Positions 28,398-36,579 of a stretch of 64,000 bases of DNA are shown here, in pieces. Source of the stretch: Bacillus sp. V2I10 (GTDB lineage Bacteria; Bacillota; Bacilli; Bacillales; Bacillaceae). The notes beneath the pieces are model-generated. The model ran no database searches. It was not told the origin of the DNA and worked only from the letters and a program-made list of their open reading frames with translations. A program made the position numbers and the translations under genes. Where the stretch lies: contig NZ_JAUSYV010000001.1 in assembly GCF_030817055.1 (NCBI RefSeq), positions 706,001-770,000 of the forward strand, in the 5' to 3' direction. The first letter of the stretch is position 1, and each line of letters starts with the position of its first letter.

Positions 28398-30506
28398 ATG
28401 AAAAGCAGCAAGTCATGGGCAATGGGCATCTTTCTATTTTTAATGCTCTTATTCGCCCCGAATACAGGTTTTGCTGAAAAAGTCCTTGTTATTGATCCTG
28501 GTCATGGAGGGAAATTCACCGGTACATGCGGTTTAACTGGGAACACGACTGGTTTTTGCGAAAAAAAAGCCAATCTGATTGTGTCGCAAAAAGTGAGAGA
28601 TTACCTTAAAACAAGCGGCATTAAAGTTTATTTAACAAGAGATACGGATATGGAATTTGCACCATATTTGAAGAAAGCGGACGGCAGCACAGATGGCGGT
28701 GACTTTGATCTCAGAATGCAAAAGGCCAACCAGTTTGCAAAAGGAAATAATGATAACAGCGTATTTATTTCCATTCACCATAATGCTCATCCAAGCAACC
28801 CCTACGTAAAAGGATACGAAACCTACTTTTATAATGGCGTAGACCACGCAAAAGAAGAATATCCTCACGATCCCCTGCAAATCAAATACTTAGCAGATAA
28901 TCAGCGCTTAGCAGGTGAAATCCATCCGACTGTTTTAGCTAAATTAGGTTCAATCGACAGAGGTATTGCCGATGATCAAAGTTTCTATGTCATCCGCAAT
29001 GCACAAATGCCTGCTGTCCTAGTGGAAATGGGCTACATGACCAATCGTGAAGAAGAAGCACGAATTAAAACGTTGGATTTTCAGAATAAGGCAGCTCAAG
29101 CCATCGGTTCATCCGTCGTGAATTACTTTAAAGTCTATGAAGTATACGATTCCGGCAATCATAAATTATTAACGACGAAATCGAAGGATCAGGCTCTGCA
29201 ATTTGCCAAAAAACAGACGAAACCAGTCAGAGTGTTTGATAAGAATGCTCAAAAAGATATCTATAAAACAAGCACACTATATGAAGTGCACCACAGAACG
29301 AATGGAAAATTAGGAGAGTTCTATACATCAAGTGAAGCTATGGCTTTTGCACAACGCTACAGGAATACGAGACTTGTCTATAAAAGCAACGGCTTTACCC
29401 TTTGGTCGAACTTCCTGCCTAAAAAATATGATCTCTATGTAAATGATGCAAAGAAAGCAGGCTACGTCGATTTTGAGCACGCTCGTTACATTGCAGGAAA
29501 AAATGCGCCAAATGCGAGAGTTGTAAATAATATTTCAGGTGAAGTAGTATTCACAAATATCGCAAACGACAAAGTTACAAGAAAGCTGCCATTAACGAAA
29601 TTAGTTGGTGCAGATCGTTATCAAACAGCAATCAATGTTTCAAAGAAAATGTATCCTGCAGGTTTTGCAGACAGCAAACCGGATAAAACCATCATTATTG
29701 CAACAGGCACAGGATATGCTGATGCATTATCAGCAGGTCCGCTATCAAGGAAGCACGGAGCAGCGCCAATCCTTTTAGTAAAAGGAACTGAAATGGATTC
29801 TTACATAACAAATGAAATCACCCGTCTAAAAGCAAAAAAAGCGATCATCATTGGCGGTGAAGGTGCCGTCTCTAAAGGTATTGCCACACAGCTTCAATCA
29901 ATGAAACTGACGGTTGAAAGAATAAGCGGAGCGAATCGATTCGAGACAAATCAGCTTATTCTAAATCAAATCGGAAATGTAGATGGCTACTTTGTCACAT
30001 CAGGACGCAACTATCCGGATGCTCTTGGCGCAGCGCCTATAGCATCTCAGAAAAACTGGGCCATTATGCTGTCCGATACAAACAGTCTTTCAAGTGAGGC
30101 AAGACTGAAACTTAAAGGCAAGCAGGCTCTTATTCTTGGAGGAAATGGTGTTCTCACTTCAACTATTGATACTCAGGTGAAAAATGCAGCTCCAGCAAGC
30201 TATGCACGTTTAGCCGGTAAAGACCGCTATGAAACACTTGCAAAAGTACTGTGGCGTTTTGATCCATATCTAAACTCAGATTCTATTTTAGTATCAACCG
30301 GAGCAAACTTCCCGGATGCATTAACGGCAGCGCCTTTATCGTTAGTGACAAAGGCACCGCTGATCCTGACAGGTTCAGCGTTTAACAAATCCCTGGAAAC
30401 ATACATCATGGAATATGGCGGCAAGCATCATATGAAGGAAGTTACGCTTATCGGCGGAGCCGTACCTGATGTGATAACAAGCGAGATTTTCAACAGAGTA
30501 AGATAA
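28398..30506 (+). CDS. CWB2-anchored N-acetylmuramoyl-L-alanine amidase (LytC-like)
   Basis: The second of two adjacent ATGs (28395, 28398) has the better 8-nt spacing from AAGGAG; 702 residues. The signal peptide ends ...NTGFAEK. Amidase_3 domain at about 27-250 has zinc-site residues in IDPGHGG (His36), FCEKKAN (Glu) and ISIHHNAHPS (His), and the catalytic Glu in VLVEMGYMTN. Residues about 255-395 are an unrecognised linker with two related 55-60-residue halves (KSKDQALQFA, TSSEAMAFA, each preceding a similar VRV/RLVY strand). Three CWB2 repeats end the protein. It cleaves stem peptide from MurNAc. B. subtilis LytC has the opposite domain order. Confidence 0.9.
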   Translation: MKSSKSWAMGIFLFLMLLFAPNTGFAEKVLVIDPGHGGKFTGTCGLTGNTTGFCEKKANLIVSQKVRDYLKTSGIKVYLTRDTDMEFAPYLKKADGSTDGGDFDLRMQKANQFAKGNNDNSVFISIHHNAHPSNPYVKGYETYFYNGVDHAKEEYPHDPLQIKYLADNQRLAGEIHPTVLAKLGSIDRGIADDQSFYVIRNAQMPAVLVEMGYMTNREEEARIKTLDFQNKAAQAIGSSVVNYFKVYEVYDSGNHKLLTTKSKDQALQFAKKQTKPVRVFDKNAQKDIYKTSTLYEVHHRTNGKLGEFYTSSEAMAFAQRYRNTRLVYKSNGFTLWSNFLPKKYDLYVNDAKKAGYVDFEHARYIAGKNAPNARVVNNISGEVVFTNIANDKVTRKLPLTKLVGADRYQTAINVSKKMYPAGFADSKPDKTIIIATGTGYADALSAGPLSRKHGAAPILLVKGTEMDSYITNEITRLKAKKAIIIGGEGAVSKGIATQLQSMKLTVERISGANRFETNQLILNQIGNVDGYFVTSGRNYPDALGAAPIASQKNWAIMLSDTNSLSSEARLKLKGKQALILGGNGVLTSTIDTQVKNAAPASYARLAGKDRYETLAKVLWRFDPYLNSDSILVSTGANFPDALTAAPLSLVTKAPLILTGSAFNKSLETYIMEYGGKHHMKEVTLIGGAVPDVITSEIFNRVR

Positions 30507-30514
30507 TTCAGATT

Positions 30515-30545
30515 GATTCGGGCCCGCATGAGCCCGAATCTTTCT
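30515..30545 (+). terminator. Rho-independent terminator
   Basis: GATTCGGGC ... GCCCGAATC, TTTCTT. It lies between the amidase and the lipoprotein gene, so these may be separately controlled, or partly read through. Confidence 0.85.
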
Positions 30546-30564
30546 TAAGTTAAGGATGATTAAA

Positions 30565-31377
30565 ATGAAAAAAATGCTGTCTATTTTCTCTCTTATTCTC
30601 TTATTTTTAACAGGATGCGCAGCAAGTGAAGAAGAGGCAGGACAACAAGAGGAGCAGAAAGAGAAAAAAGCTTCAGTAACTGAGTCTATTGAAAAAGAAG
30701 AACCGGTTAATGAAGAGACAGATCAAACTCAAACACCGTCAAAAGAAGAACCTGATCAAGAACAGGCAGAAGAAAACGATCAGAATTCAGAAGGTGAAAC
30801 GGAAGTGAGTTCAGAAGAAAATACGGAAAAGCCTAAAGAATCTCCAGAAAATACCGATAAAAAAATGGAGAGTGAACAAAGTACGGCAGGTCCATTTTTG
30901 GAATATCGTCCTGAGACGGGAGCAAAAAAACAATTTAAAGAAGGCGGTGTCGTTTTACTCACAGAAAATGTAGTGGCAGCTAATGAAGAGTTTGTTCAAA
31001 TTGCCCTGACATTGGGTGACTCTACAACCACTCAAATTTTTAAATGGACAGGTTCCGAAATTACCCTCGTATATGAAGAGCGAGATCTTCAGGATCATTC
31101 TGTCAGTCTTCTGGATTCATTTAAGCCAAATATGAATGAAAAGCTGCTGGGCGATGGTGCGGATTGGAAACTGCTTGAAAAATCGGCTGCGGTTGAAACA
31201 CCTTACGGAAAACAGAAAAATGTTTTCGTCATTCAGAAAATATCAAATGAAGTAGTAGACGAGGAAACCATTTTTACAAGATATTATGCTCCTAAACTCG
31301 GACTCGTAAAAGAAGATTTCGAACTTACCGGAGAAAATGGGTATAAGGGTGAGTCAAGTTTGTCTTCTGTGGAATAA
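30565..31377 (+). CDS. Lipoprotein of the autolysin cluster
   Basis: ATG at 30565 is preferred over 30556 because TTAAGG lies 7-9 nt upstream; about 270 residues. The lipobox is LFLTGCAAS (Cys about residue 18), so it should be lipidated and sit outside the membrane. Residues about 20-110 form a very acidic, low-complexity E/Q/P/T linker. Residues about 115-270 form a compact domain (FLEYRPETGAKKQFKEG, FVQIALTLGDSTTTQIFKW, ETIFTRYYAPKLGLVKEDF) resembling the beta-strand domain of several Bacillus surface lipoproteins of unknown role. It stands where the small lipoprotein LytA stands in the B. subtilis lytABC operon, but no homology to LytA is claimed. Confidence 0.75.
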   Translation: MKKMLSIFSLILLFLTGCAASEEEAGQQEEQKEKKASVTESIEKEEPVNEETDQTQTPSKEEPDQEQAEENDQNSEGETEVSSEENTEKPKESPENTDKKMESEQSTAGPFLEYRPETGAKKQFKEGGVVLLTENVVAANEEFVQIALTLGDSTTTQIFKWTGSEITLVYEERDLQDHSVSLLDSFKPNMNEKLLGDGADWKLLEKSAAVETPYGKQKNVFVIQKISNEVVDEETIFTRYYAPKLGLVKEDFELTGENGYKGESSLSSVE

Positions 31378-31425
31378 ACTGCTAATGCTAGAAGCTCTCA
31401 ATCTATCATAGCGGAGGAAATACTT

Positions 31426-33660
31426 TTGAATAAAGCTTTTATGTCAATTGTTGCATTAACTCTATTCTTTTTGTTTGCGGAAGAAAATGCTTTTGCTGCT
31501 AATAGTAATCCTTCAGAAGTGTCTGTTAATCTCAAACACTATGTCGGCAATGCCAAGGAAGTGACGGTATTGGTTGAAGGTGAATACTATTTGTCTGGGG
31601 AAAATGATTTTAAGCTAAAAGAAGGCAATACCTATAAAGTGAAAAATGAAAATGGCGCATTGGCCTTGTATAATGGCAGCGTTAAGAAAAAGACTCTAAA
31701 CAGTTCTGCAGTATTTATGCCTGCAAAATACGGTACAGAAAATTATATGAAGATCAATGGCCGTTCTTATTTAGGCACGATGAAATTCAAGGTTGAAAAC
31801 AGTCAATATGTCCGTCCGGAAAATGAGCTGCCGCTTGAAGATTATTTAAAAGGGGTTGTACCGGGCGAAATGCCTGCAAGCTGGTCTGTTGAGGCATTAA
31901 AAGCTCAAACTGTAACAGCTAGAACGTACGCTTTAAAGAGAATAAACCAGACAATTGATGATACGGTGAGCTTTCAGAAATATGATGGGTATATCTGGTC
32001 ATCATCCCTTTATAAGAATACAAATGAAGCGGTAAATCGCACAAAGGGCCAAGTTCTCGAAATAAATGGCATCCTGATTGACGCCCTTTACAGTTCAAGC
32101 AACGGCGGAAAAACGGAAAATAATGCAAATGTATGGACGGGCGGAACGCCATTGTCTTATTTCCCTGCAAAAAATGATCCTTATGATCCTAGATTCACCT
32201 GGACAATCAGTATGAATGAATCACAAATCGATCCGGCCCTTCTTGATTTAACGAAGCCGGCAGCTTGGTGGGGTACTCTTAAAGAAAAAGATGAGAAGTA
32301 TTCAAACAACATCAAGACATGGCTTAAAACAGACAATAACTTTACAGGGAAAGACCTCAAAATTGTTAAAGTGACGAAGCTTGCGGTTTCTAACGAAAAA
32401 ACAAGCGGAGATCGCCGTAAAACAGGGAACTACCGCATTGAGTTTTATGTTAAAAATGCAAATGGCACTTATCAGATGAAAGACGGCAAGATTGAAACAG
32501 TTGTAAAAGAAGGCACAAATGTGAACATTGCTACGCTTCGGTCTATGTTTGGAGCGGTAGAATTCAAAAGTCATTTAATCGATTCCCTGACGTTTGAAAA
32601 GGGTGTTTACACGTTTAATGGCCGAGGTTTTGGCCATGGAGTCGGAATGAGCCAGTACGGCGCAAAGGCAATGTCCGATCAAAAACAAAATTACATGGAA
32701 ATCACCAATTTCTATTACCCTGGCACAAACTATGATAATTATATCGATCAAGTCGTAGAAGAAATTGAAGGCGAAGATCGCTATGAAACAAGTGCAGCTA
32801 TTGCTGAGTTCGGCTGGTTATCTGCAAACACGGTCTTTATCGGAAGAGGAGACAACCCGGTAGATGCATTAACGGGCAGCGTCCTTGCAAAGAAATACAA
32901 CGCACCACTGTTATTATCAAATCCTAATCAATTATCTGATTCAGTTAAACAAACATTAGCGAATCTGAATCCGGCAACCATCTATATTCTTGGCGGCAAA
33001 TCAGCTATTTCGGATGCAGTTGAAGCCGAACTTAAGGCTATCGCTGCAAATGTACACCGCATCAGCGGTTCAGAACGGTATGATACGGCAGCTGCTGTGG
33101 CAAAACAAGTAGGGCACTCAGGCTCGATCTTTATCACATCTGACAGCAGTGACTCACCGGATGCATTATCGATTGCATCGTATGCAGCTGCTGAACAGAT
33201 GCCGATTCTTTACACAAAAACTTCGGCTGTTCCAAAAGCAGTAACTGATTATATAAAAGGCAGCGGTGTACGCAAAGTAACGATTGTCGGCGGTGAGACA
33301 GCTGTCTCAGCAAGGGTTCAAGCACAGCTTGAGGCTTTAGTGGGTGCAGGAAATGTTGATCGCGTTTACGGGAAAAACCGCTACGAAACCAGCGTAAATA
33401 TCGTGAAAAAATACAATCTGGACACTCGCAAAGTCTTCTTTGCAAGAGGTACGGAATTTATTGACGCTCTTCCTGGGTCCGTACTCGCAGCGAACAATCG
33501 CGCACCAATTATTTTAGTAGAAAAAGATACAGTTCCGGTGCCTGTCGCAAGTTACATTTACGATCACATGACATTCATTCCGCATATTCATTACCTTGGC
33601 GGAAAAGGAGCCATCTCTGAGCAAACGCGCAGCAGTCTGAAAAACTGGTTTCTTCAATAG
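31426..33660 (+). CDS. CWB2-anchored SpoIID/LytB-type amidase enhancer or glycan lyase
   Basis: TTG start with GGAGG about 9 nt upstream; 744 residues. The signal peptide ends ...ENAFAAN. Residues about 30-130 form a beta-rich N-terminal part. The SpoIID domain (about 135-440) has PLEDYLKGVVPGEMPASW, LKAQTVTARTYAL and GRGFGHGVGMSQYGA. Three CWB2 repeats end the protein (about 447-744). SpoIID cleaves denuded glycan strands; LytB is known as a modifier of the LytC amidase, and here a LytC-like gene is two genes upstream. No terminator separates it from the lipoprotein gene, so the two probably form an operon. Domain order is reversed compared with B. subtilis LytB. Confidence 0.88.
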   Translation: MNKAFMSIVALTLFFLFAEENAFAANSNPSEVSVNLKHYVGNAKEVTVLVEGEYYLSGENDFKLKEGNTYKVKNENGALALYNGSVKKKTLNSSAVFMPAKYGTENYMKINGRSYLGTMKFKVENSQYVRPENELPLEDYLKGVVPGEMPASWSVEALKAQTVTARTYALKRINQTIDDTVSFQKYDGYIWSSSLYKNTNEAVNRTKGQVLEINGILIDALYSSSNGGKTENNANVWTGGTPLSYFPAKNDPYDPRFTWTISMNESQIDPALLDLTKPAAWWGTLKEKDEKYSNNIKTWLKTDNNFTGKDLKIVKVTKLAVSNEKTSGDRRKTGNYRIEFYVKNANGTYQMKDGKIETVVKEGTNVNIATLRSMFGAVEFKSHLIDSLTFEKGVYTFNGRGFGHGVGMSQYGAKAMSDQKQNYMEITNFYYPGTNYDNYIDQVVEEIEGEDRYETSAAIAEFGWLSANTVFIGRGDNPVDALTGSVLAKKYNAPLLLSNPNQLSDSVKQTLANLNPATIYILGGKSAISDAVEAELKAIAANVHRISGSERYDTAAAVAKQVGHSGSIFITSDSSDSPDALSIASYAAAEQMPILYTKTSAVPKAVTDYIKGSGVRKVTIVGGETAVSARVQAQLEALVGAGNVDRVYGKNRYETSVNIVKKYNLDTRKVFFARGTEFIDALPGSVLAANNRAPIILVEKDTVPVPVASYIYDHMTFIPHIHYLGGKGAISEQTRSSLKNWFLQ

Positions 33661-33670
33661 AAGTTATTAA

Positions 33671-33722
33671 TAGAAACTGACCCTAAAATCGTTGAAAAAC
33701 GTATTAGAGTCAGTTTTTTTAT
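33671..33722 (+). terminator. Terminator with AACTGAC arm
   Basis: AACTGAC...GTCAGTT with an inner CGTT/AACG stem, then T7. The same outer arm as near 9533 and 60075. It ends the CWB2 block. Confidence 0.7.
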
Positions 33723-33812
33723 TCTTTCAGAATGATGCCATTTTTAACAATGAGTGCGGACCACTAGGAAAGATGCGTAGATCCATGGCTTGAGGCCCAC
33801 CTCAAATCCAGC

Positions 33813-33896
33813 TTACTATCTTAAAAGGTCATCTAACTGTCTGGAAGTGGGGTCTTACTATCGGAAAGGCCAATCTCACTATCCGAAACAAACCCG
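33813..33896. repeat. Four 21-bp tandem repeats
   Basis: TTACTATC, TAACTGTC, TTACTATC and TCACTATC start at 33813, 33834, 33855 and 33876, exactly 21 bp apart. The units are diverged elsewhere. They fill part of the 391-bp gap before gtaB. No gene is seen in the gap. Confidence 0.7.
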
Positions 33897-34051
33897 GACT
33901 TTTCTGCCGGCTCCTTTTCTGCCTGTCGGAGCTGAACAAGGCGGTTCCGCTTTTCGTGTTTACCAAACATTTATAAAACGTTAAAGGAATAGACTGTATA
34001 GATGTTGTAATATAAGGAGAGAGACTTTTGACATAATCAGGGGGTAGACAC

Positions 34052-34930
34052 ATGCATGTAAAAAAAGCGATCATACCGGCTGCGGGTTTAGGAACAAGGT
34101 TTTTGCCTGCTACGAAGGCCCAGCCTAAAGAAATGCTGCCTATAGTTGATAAACCTACCATTCAATACATCATAGAAGAAGCGGTTGCTTCTGGAATTGA
34201 GGATATCTTAATCGTTTCCGGACGAGGAAAACGGGCGATTGAAGATCATTTTGATAAATCCTATGAGCTTGAAGAGACGCTTATTAAAAAAGAGAAATGG
34301 GATTTGCTCAGCAAGGTCCAGGGCATTTCAGAGCTTGCCAATATTCATTACATCCGTCAAAAAGAGCCTCTTGGTCTTGGGCATGCCATTTATTGCGCCA
34401 GAAGATTCATCGGAAATGAACCTTTCGCTGTTATGCTCGGAGACGACATTGTTCAATCCGATGTTCCTTGCTTAAAGCAATTAATTGATGTTTATGATCG
34501 ATTTCAAAGCACGGTAATCGGAGTGCAGGATGTGAAGCCCGAAGATGTATCGAAGTATGGAATTGTAAGCTACGATCAACAAGAAAAAAAGGCTGACAAT
34601 GTTTATAAAGTGAAAGATTTAGTAGAAAAACCAAAGCGGGAAGATGCCCCGTCTAATACAGCTATTTTAGGACGATATATCTTGCGTCCGGAAATTTTTG
34701 ATATTCTCTCAAAGCTTAAACCTGGTTCAGGCGGAGAAATTCAATTAACAGATGCTTTAAAAGAGCTTGCCCATAAAGAAGAAGTGACGGCTTATCATTT
34801 CATCGGCAAAAGATATGATGTCGGAGACAAGCTGGGCTTTATTCAGGCAACAATCGATTTTGCCATGGATAACGATGAGCTGAGAGAAGATATTCTGCAG
34901 TACATAAAAAACAAAGTTGTAAAAAGATAG
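34052..34930 (+). CDS. gtaB: UTP-glucose-1-phosphate uridylyltransferase
   Basis: 292 residues, the usual GalU/GtaB length. The N-terminal nucleotide-binding motif AAGLGTRFLPATKAQPKEMLPI is split between AAGLGTRFLPATKA and PKEMLPIVDKP. LGHAIYCA, MLGDD, DLVEKP and GRYIL are the other typical blocks. It makes UDP-glucose in the cytoplasm for teichoic/teichuronic acids, glycolipids and the following dehydrogenase. TCAGGGGGT precedes ATG. It lies 22 bp before tuaD and should be co-transcribed with it. In B. subtilis gtaB is also a neighbour of lyt and tag genes. Identification is very safe. Confidence 0.96.
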   Translation: MHVKKAIIPAAGLGTRFLPATKAQPKEMLPIVDKPTIQYIIEEAVASGIEDILIVSGRGKRAIEDHFDKSYELEETLIKKEKWDLLSKVQGISELANIHYIRQKEPLGLGHAIYCARRFIGNEPFAVMLGDDIVQSDVPCLKQLIDVYDRFQSTVIGVQDVKPEDVSKYGIVSYDQQEKKADNVYKVKDLVEKPKREDAPSNTAILGRYILRPEIFDILSKLKPGSGGEIQLTDALKELAHKEEVTAYHFIGKRYDVGDKLGFIQATIDFAMDNDELREDILQYIKNKVVKR

Positions 34931-34952
34931 AGAGAGGTCAGGGGATTATGCA

Positions 34953-36263
34953 GTGAGAATATCAGTTGCTGGAACTGGATACGTCGGGCTGGTCACGGGG
35001 GTATGCTTAGCTGAGATCGGCCACAAAGTAACATGTGTGGATATCGATAGAAAGAAAGTTGCACTGCTGAATGATGGAGTGTCTCCTATTTATGAACCGG
35101 GTCTAGAGGAATTAATGAAGAAAAACGTTCAATCTGGAAGGTTGGCTTTTACAGCAGATACCAGGACAGCGTATGGGGAGAGCGAAATCATCTTCATCGC
35201 TGTCGGCACGCCTGAGAATGAGGATGGTTCTGCTAATTTGACTTATGTTGAAGCGGCTGCTGTTCAAATCGCTGAACAGATTCAAAACGATGTGATTATC
35301 GTCGTTAAGAGCACCGTTCCCGTCGGCACGAATGAACATATTCTTGAGATCGTTAATCAGCATAAGCCGCCATCCATCCATACAGAAGTCGCTTCTAATC
35401 CTGAATTTCTCAGAGAAGGCTCCGCGATCCATGATACTTTTCACGGAGATCGCATCGTCATTGGATCACGCTCGTTTTTTGCCGGGGATACGCTTGAAGA
35501 AATCTATAAACCGCTTGGTATTCCTGTAGTACGGACGGATATAAGAAGCGCTGAAATGATTAAATATGCTGCGAATGCGTTTTTGGCAACAAAAATCAGC
35601 TTTATCAATGAAATTGCCAACATCTGCGAAAAATTAGGTGCGGACATTGAAGATGTGGCGGAAGGCATTGGCAAAGACTCAAGAATTGGACAGCAATTTT
35701 TAAAAGCCGGAATCGGATATGGCGGTTCCTGTTTTCCAAAAGATACGAAAGCGCTCGTCCAGTTAGCGGGCAACGTGCAGCATAAGTTTGATCTGCTGAA
35801 TTCAGTCATTACCGTAAATAATCGCCAGCCGTTAAAATTAATCGAGTCTGCCAAAAAGTATTTGGGTTCTCTTGAAGGTAAAAAAATCGCTCTTCTCGGT
35901 TTAGCCTTCAAACCTAATACAGATGATGTCAGAGAAGCTGCTTCGCTTGTGATTGCGAAGGAGTTGGTTAAGGAAGGTGCGGTAGTTACAGGGTATGATC
36001 CGATTGCTCTGAATGAAGCTCGGAAGGTTTTAAAGGAATCGATCACATACAGTGACAATATTGCTGAAGCAATCACGGATGCGGACGCTGCTTTTATTGT
36101 GACCGAGTGGGATGAAGTTCGCACGTTTCCTATGAACATCTATCAGGAAAAAATGAACACCCCAATCTTGATTGATGGAAGAAACATCTATCCGCTGAGA
36201 GATATTCCTGAATGGATGACCTATGTATCCGTCGGACGCAAAGAGATGATCAAAACGAACTAA
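34953..36263 (+). CDS. tuaD: UDP-glucose 6-dehydrogenase
   Basis: GTG with TCAGGGG 7 nt upstream; 436 residues. NAD-binding GTGYVGLVTG is at 7-16, VKSTVPVGT at 119-127, and the catalytic Cys260 is in GYGGSCFPKD. The C-terminal domain has GLAFKPNTDDVREA. It oxidises UDP-glucose to UDP-glucuronate in two steps. UDP-glucuronate feeds teichuronic acid or another uronic polymer. It lies directly downstream of gtaB, which supplies its substrate. It could also be called ugd. No separate teichuronic acid polymerase (TuaE type) is in the window. Confidence 0.94.
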   Translation: MRISVAGTGYVGLVTGVCLAEIGHKVTCVDIDRKKVALLNDGVSPIYEPGLEELMKKNVQSGRLAFTADTRTAYGESEIIFIAVGTPENEDGSANLTYVEAAAVQIAEQIQNDVIIVVKSTVPVGTNEHILEIVNQHKPPSIHTEVASNPEFLREGSAIHDTFHGDRIVIGSRSFFAGDTLEEIYKPLGIPVVRTDIRSAEMIKYAANAFLATKISFINEIANICEKLGADIEDVAEGIGKDSRIGQQFLKAGIGYGGSCFPKDTKALVQLAGNVQHKFDLLNSVITVNNRQPLKLIESAKKYLGSLEGKKIALLGLAFKPNTDDVREAASLVIAKELVKEGAVVTGYDPIALNEARKVLKESITYSDNIAEAITDADAAFIVTEWDEVRTFPMNIYQEKMNTPILIDGRNIYPLRDIPEWMTYVSVGRKEMIKTN

Positions 36264-36267
36264 TGAG

Positions 36268-36310
36268 GGCTGTTCTTAAGTGGTGCATACACTTGAGGAC
36301 GGTTTTTTTT
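36268..36310 (+). terminator. Rho-independent terminator
   Basis: CTGTTCTTAAGTG ... CACTTGAGGACGG with wobble pairs, then T8. It ends the gtaB-tuaD unit. Confidence 0.8.
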
Positions 36311-36532
36311 CTGTTTTTTGTCCCAAACTTCCGGATATTGTCCAAAATCGGAAAAATACTTGCCGGAATGGCTTTTTTACTTGCTGTACGAAATGAAATA
36401 CTGGCCGATTGCATCACTTTACTTTCTTTTTTCCAACTATCTTCAAATTAACATCCATACATTTTTTTCTAAATAACCCTAAAGATTTCCCGGATTCACT
36501 CGATATATAAGCTGAGCAGGCTGTGCGGAAAG

Positions 36533-36567
36533 TCCCGGGCAGTTTGCCAGTTTACAAACATCCGGGA
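36533..36567 (+). promoter_or_regulatory. Candidate hairpin covering the amidase ribosome binding site
   Basis: TCCCGG (36533-36538) can pair with CCGGGA (36562-36567), which overlaps the GGGAGG site of the next gene. The stem is short (6 bp plus one wobble), so the effect is uncertain. The remainder of the 316-bp gap shows no gene. Confidence 0.3.
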
Positions 36568-36579
36568 GGAAATGATTGA

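Noticed and set aside
36480..36570. Riboswitch (for example c-di-AMP type) in front of the SH3b amidase
   Set aside because: The GC-rich leader contains none of the conserved blocks of the c-di-AMP or other common Bacillus riboswitches that I can recognise.
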